Below, piece by piece: positions 62,400-64,000 of a stretch of 64,000 nucleotides of DNA (positions within the stretch are counted from its first letter, which is position 1; each line of letters opens with the position of its first letter). Source of the DNA: Pontederia crassipes (lineage: Eukaryota; Streptophyta; Magnoliopsida; Commelinales; Pontederiaceae). The DNA lies in the NCBI GenBank assembly GCA_030549335.1, contig CM060196.1, positions 9,377,501-9,441,500 of the forward strand, given 5' to 3'. The notes beneath the pieces are model-generated. The model was not told where the DNA came from. It saw only the letters and a program-made list of their open reading frames with translations, and searched no databases. Position numbers and translations under genes: made by a program.

Positions 62400-63780
62400 C
62401 ATCAATGCCAGTATCAAAACGAATTATTTGGAAGAGTAATAAACATATGATCTCAAAGCACTTGCGAAGGAATGCATATGGACCAAATCTCCTCTAGACC
62501 AACGATCTAAATTCCTGCCTGCCAAGGTCTCACCTAGTTGCTTAAAGAGTAATAAACAAATTGTGCATTTGCACAATCATGAGTATCCTTTACTCATATT
62601 CACTTATCATTCTTGGCATGAGCAGAGATATAAATGACAATAATATAAGAAACCAAATTATGACTACAACATATTTGCAAGAGGTTATTATTCCATTGAT
62701 TATTACATATAAGATATGTAACATAAAAAGAATCGAGAGGAATAGTAACATTTATATAAGTGGGCATATACTGAGAACAATCATGGATCATCCAATACCA
62801 TTACCTATATGCTTCTTTAGTCCATGTATGATTTCCTGCAATGCTCTTAATACCATTCTCCACGATTAAGTAGGAGAAATACATTAGCTAAAGTTAATCC
62901 AAGGATGTTTACCATATTTATTAACAACTAACTTAACCTAGGATGACTCATTTAAAACTTTAGTAGTTCTAATTAGTTTCAAAATTTCTAATACCCAACC
63001 CCCACAACTTTAGGTTATTGTACTGTGTCCCAATTAAGTAAATGCAAACCACTTTTGTCGTTGTCCTTTGACCACAAGAACCCCCTTGATAATTTTTCTA
63101 GTGTGTCCAAGACTCTCTCTGATATGTATGGCACTCTAATAGTATAATTTGGAAATTAGGACATACTTTATCAACATAATTTTACTTGTCATGTTTAGAG
63201 ATTTCATTTTTTCCATTTTTTTATTTTTTGCAACTTTATCCACTAAAAGTTCTTGCTAGATTTATATTGAGGTTCCCAAGTAGTAGAAAGAAATTTTTTC
63301 TAACTCAATCCCCCAACTCCTTTGTTACGCTACCTTCCACCTATGACACAATTTAAGTGGCAAGTAAATCTCACACTTCCATGGATTAGCCTCCTGATTT
63401 GTCAATATACAATACATGCCCATGATTTTTTTAAGTTTACAAATTTCAACATTTGTTGCCTCCCACACTAATAAATCATCTGCATACAATAAACGAGGCA
63501 CAAAAAAATCTAATGTCACACAAAATCATAACACCTACATTTGTAGCTTGGTTTAGCATAGTTGACAACATTTAAGTAATGAAAATAAATATATATGGAG
63601 ATAGGTTCCCCTGACTAATCCCCTCGCTAGTACTAAAATATCTAAATGTAGTTCCATTTATTATGCATGAGAATTTAGGAGACTTGACACATGCCATAAT
63701 CCAAATAATGAAAGTTATTGGGAAGATCATCAATACTAGCACCCTTGTGAATTGCATCACATGCCAACCCTTGTGATTAG
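62400..63780 (-). pseudogene. LINE (L1-like) reverse-transcriptase relic
   Basis: On the minus strand, 63760-63572 encodes WIMACVKSPKFSCIINGT and SEGISQGNLSPYIFIF, the segment before the catalytic box of plant L1 reverse transcriptases. Downstream, 63519-63325 encodes LLYADDLLVWEATNVEICKL with the YADD catalytic motif, and further ANPWKCEIYLPL. The two pieces are in the expected order but different frames. DNA to about 62400 is likely to be the remaining C-terminal part, too decayed to read. Boundaries are approximate. Confidence 0.75.
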
Positions 63781-63880
63781 TCCATTTTTTGTTCCCTTAA
63801 TCCAATGTTCCCAAGATCCACCATTTTTGGGACTCGTTGCGCCTTCCCAGAGAGATTGAAGCATAGTTCTGAGCCGCTTA

Positions 63881-64000
63881 CACTACAAGAAAAAGTCGTA
63901 TTTCCGACAGTCCATTTTCGACGGCCCGAAATCCGTCTTAAATATCGACGATTTTTTCGGCGGATCTTTCAAACCGTCGATATTTTTGTCAGATAATTTT
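63881..64000 (+). mobile_element. Start of a second CACTA copy, cut by the window end
   Basis: It begins CACTACAAGAAAAAGTCG and matches 52389-52508 position by position, with about eight substitutions in 120 bp seen by eye. Its left flank is DNA next to the LINE relic, with TTA before it. It may be another full or deleted copy of the same family. Confidence 0.9.

Overview
This is a nuclear window from a flowering plant. The evidence is intron-rich genes with plant-specific content (laccase tandem, GW2/DA2-type RING ligase, KATNAL2-type AAA ATPase), AT-rich intergenic DNA and nested plant transposons. Two genes have very GC-rich 5' exons or long GC-rich exons beside AT-rich introns, with GC falling toward the 3' end of the coiled-coil gene. 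That pattern is common in monocots, so a monocot is a reasonable but unproven guess. I cannot name the species.

Layout. Positions 1-16 kb are almost all repeats: a Mutator-like element carrying a nested hAT element and a possible captured gene scrap, degenerate CACTA derivatives, a solo LTR with a perfect 5-bp target duplication, minisatellite arrays, and two orphan copies of a laccase upstream region. Positions 16.4-28.7 kb hold two laccase genes in direct orientation. The first is broken by a 34-bp tandem duplication and an early stop. The second is intact, with a duplicated piece of its own last exon just downstream. Between them lie a CACTA derivative, an RTE-type LINE 3' end, a MITE-like repeat and a foldback element.

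Positions 29.4-42.4 kb are a gene island: a small coiled-coil protein gene (+), a GW2/DA2-type RING E3 ligase gene (+) with a hAT element in one intron, and a katanin-like (KATNAL2-type) AAA ATPase gene (-). The last two are convergent. A 120-bp TCA microsatellite lies about 220 bp upstream of the ATPase start codon.

Positions 43.4-64 kb are again repeats: a 4.1-kb non-coding LTR retrotransposon, foldback and Tourist-like MITEs, a 9.45-kb full-length CACTA (En/Spm-like) element with AAA target duplications, both transposase genes and a GC-rich leader repeat block, a LINE reverse-transcriptase relic (-), and the first 120 bp of a second CACTA copy.

The clearest themes are a CACTA family at several stages of decay, whose ends consist of palindromic CGACGG/CCGTCG dyads, and a laccase locus that has grown by repeated local duplication. 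Exon boundaries were read by eye from GT/AG sites and reading frame. Most of the short open frames in repeats are not genes.
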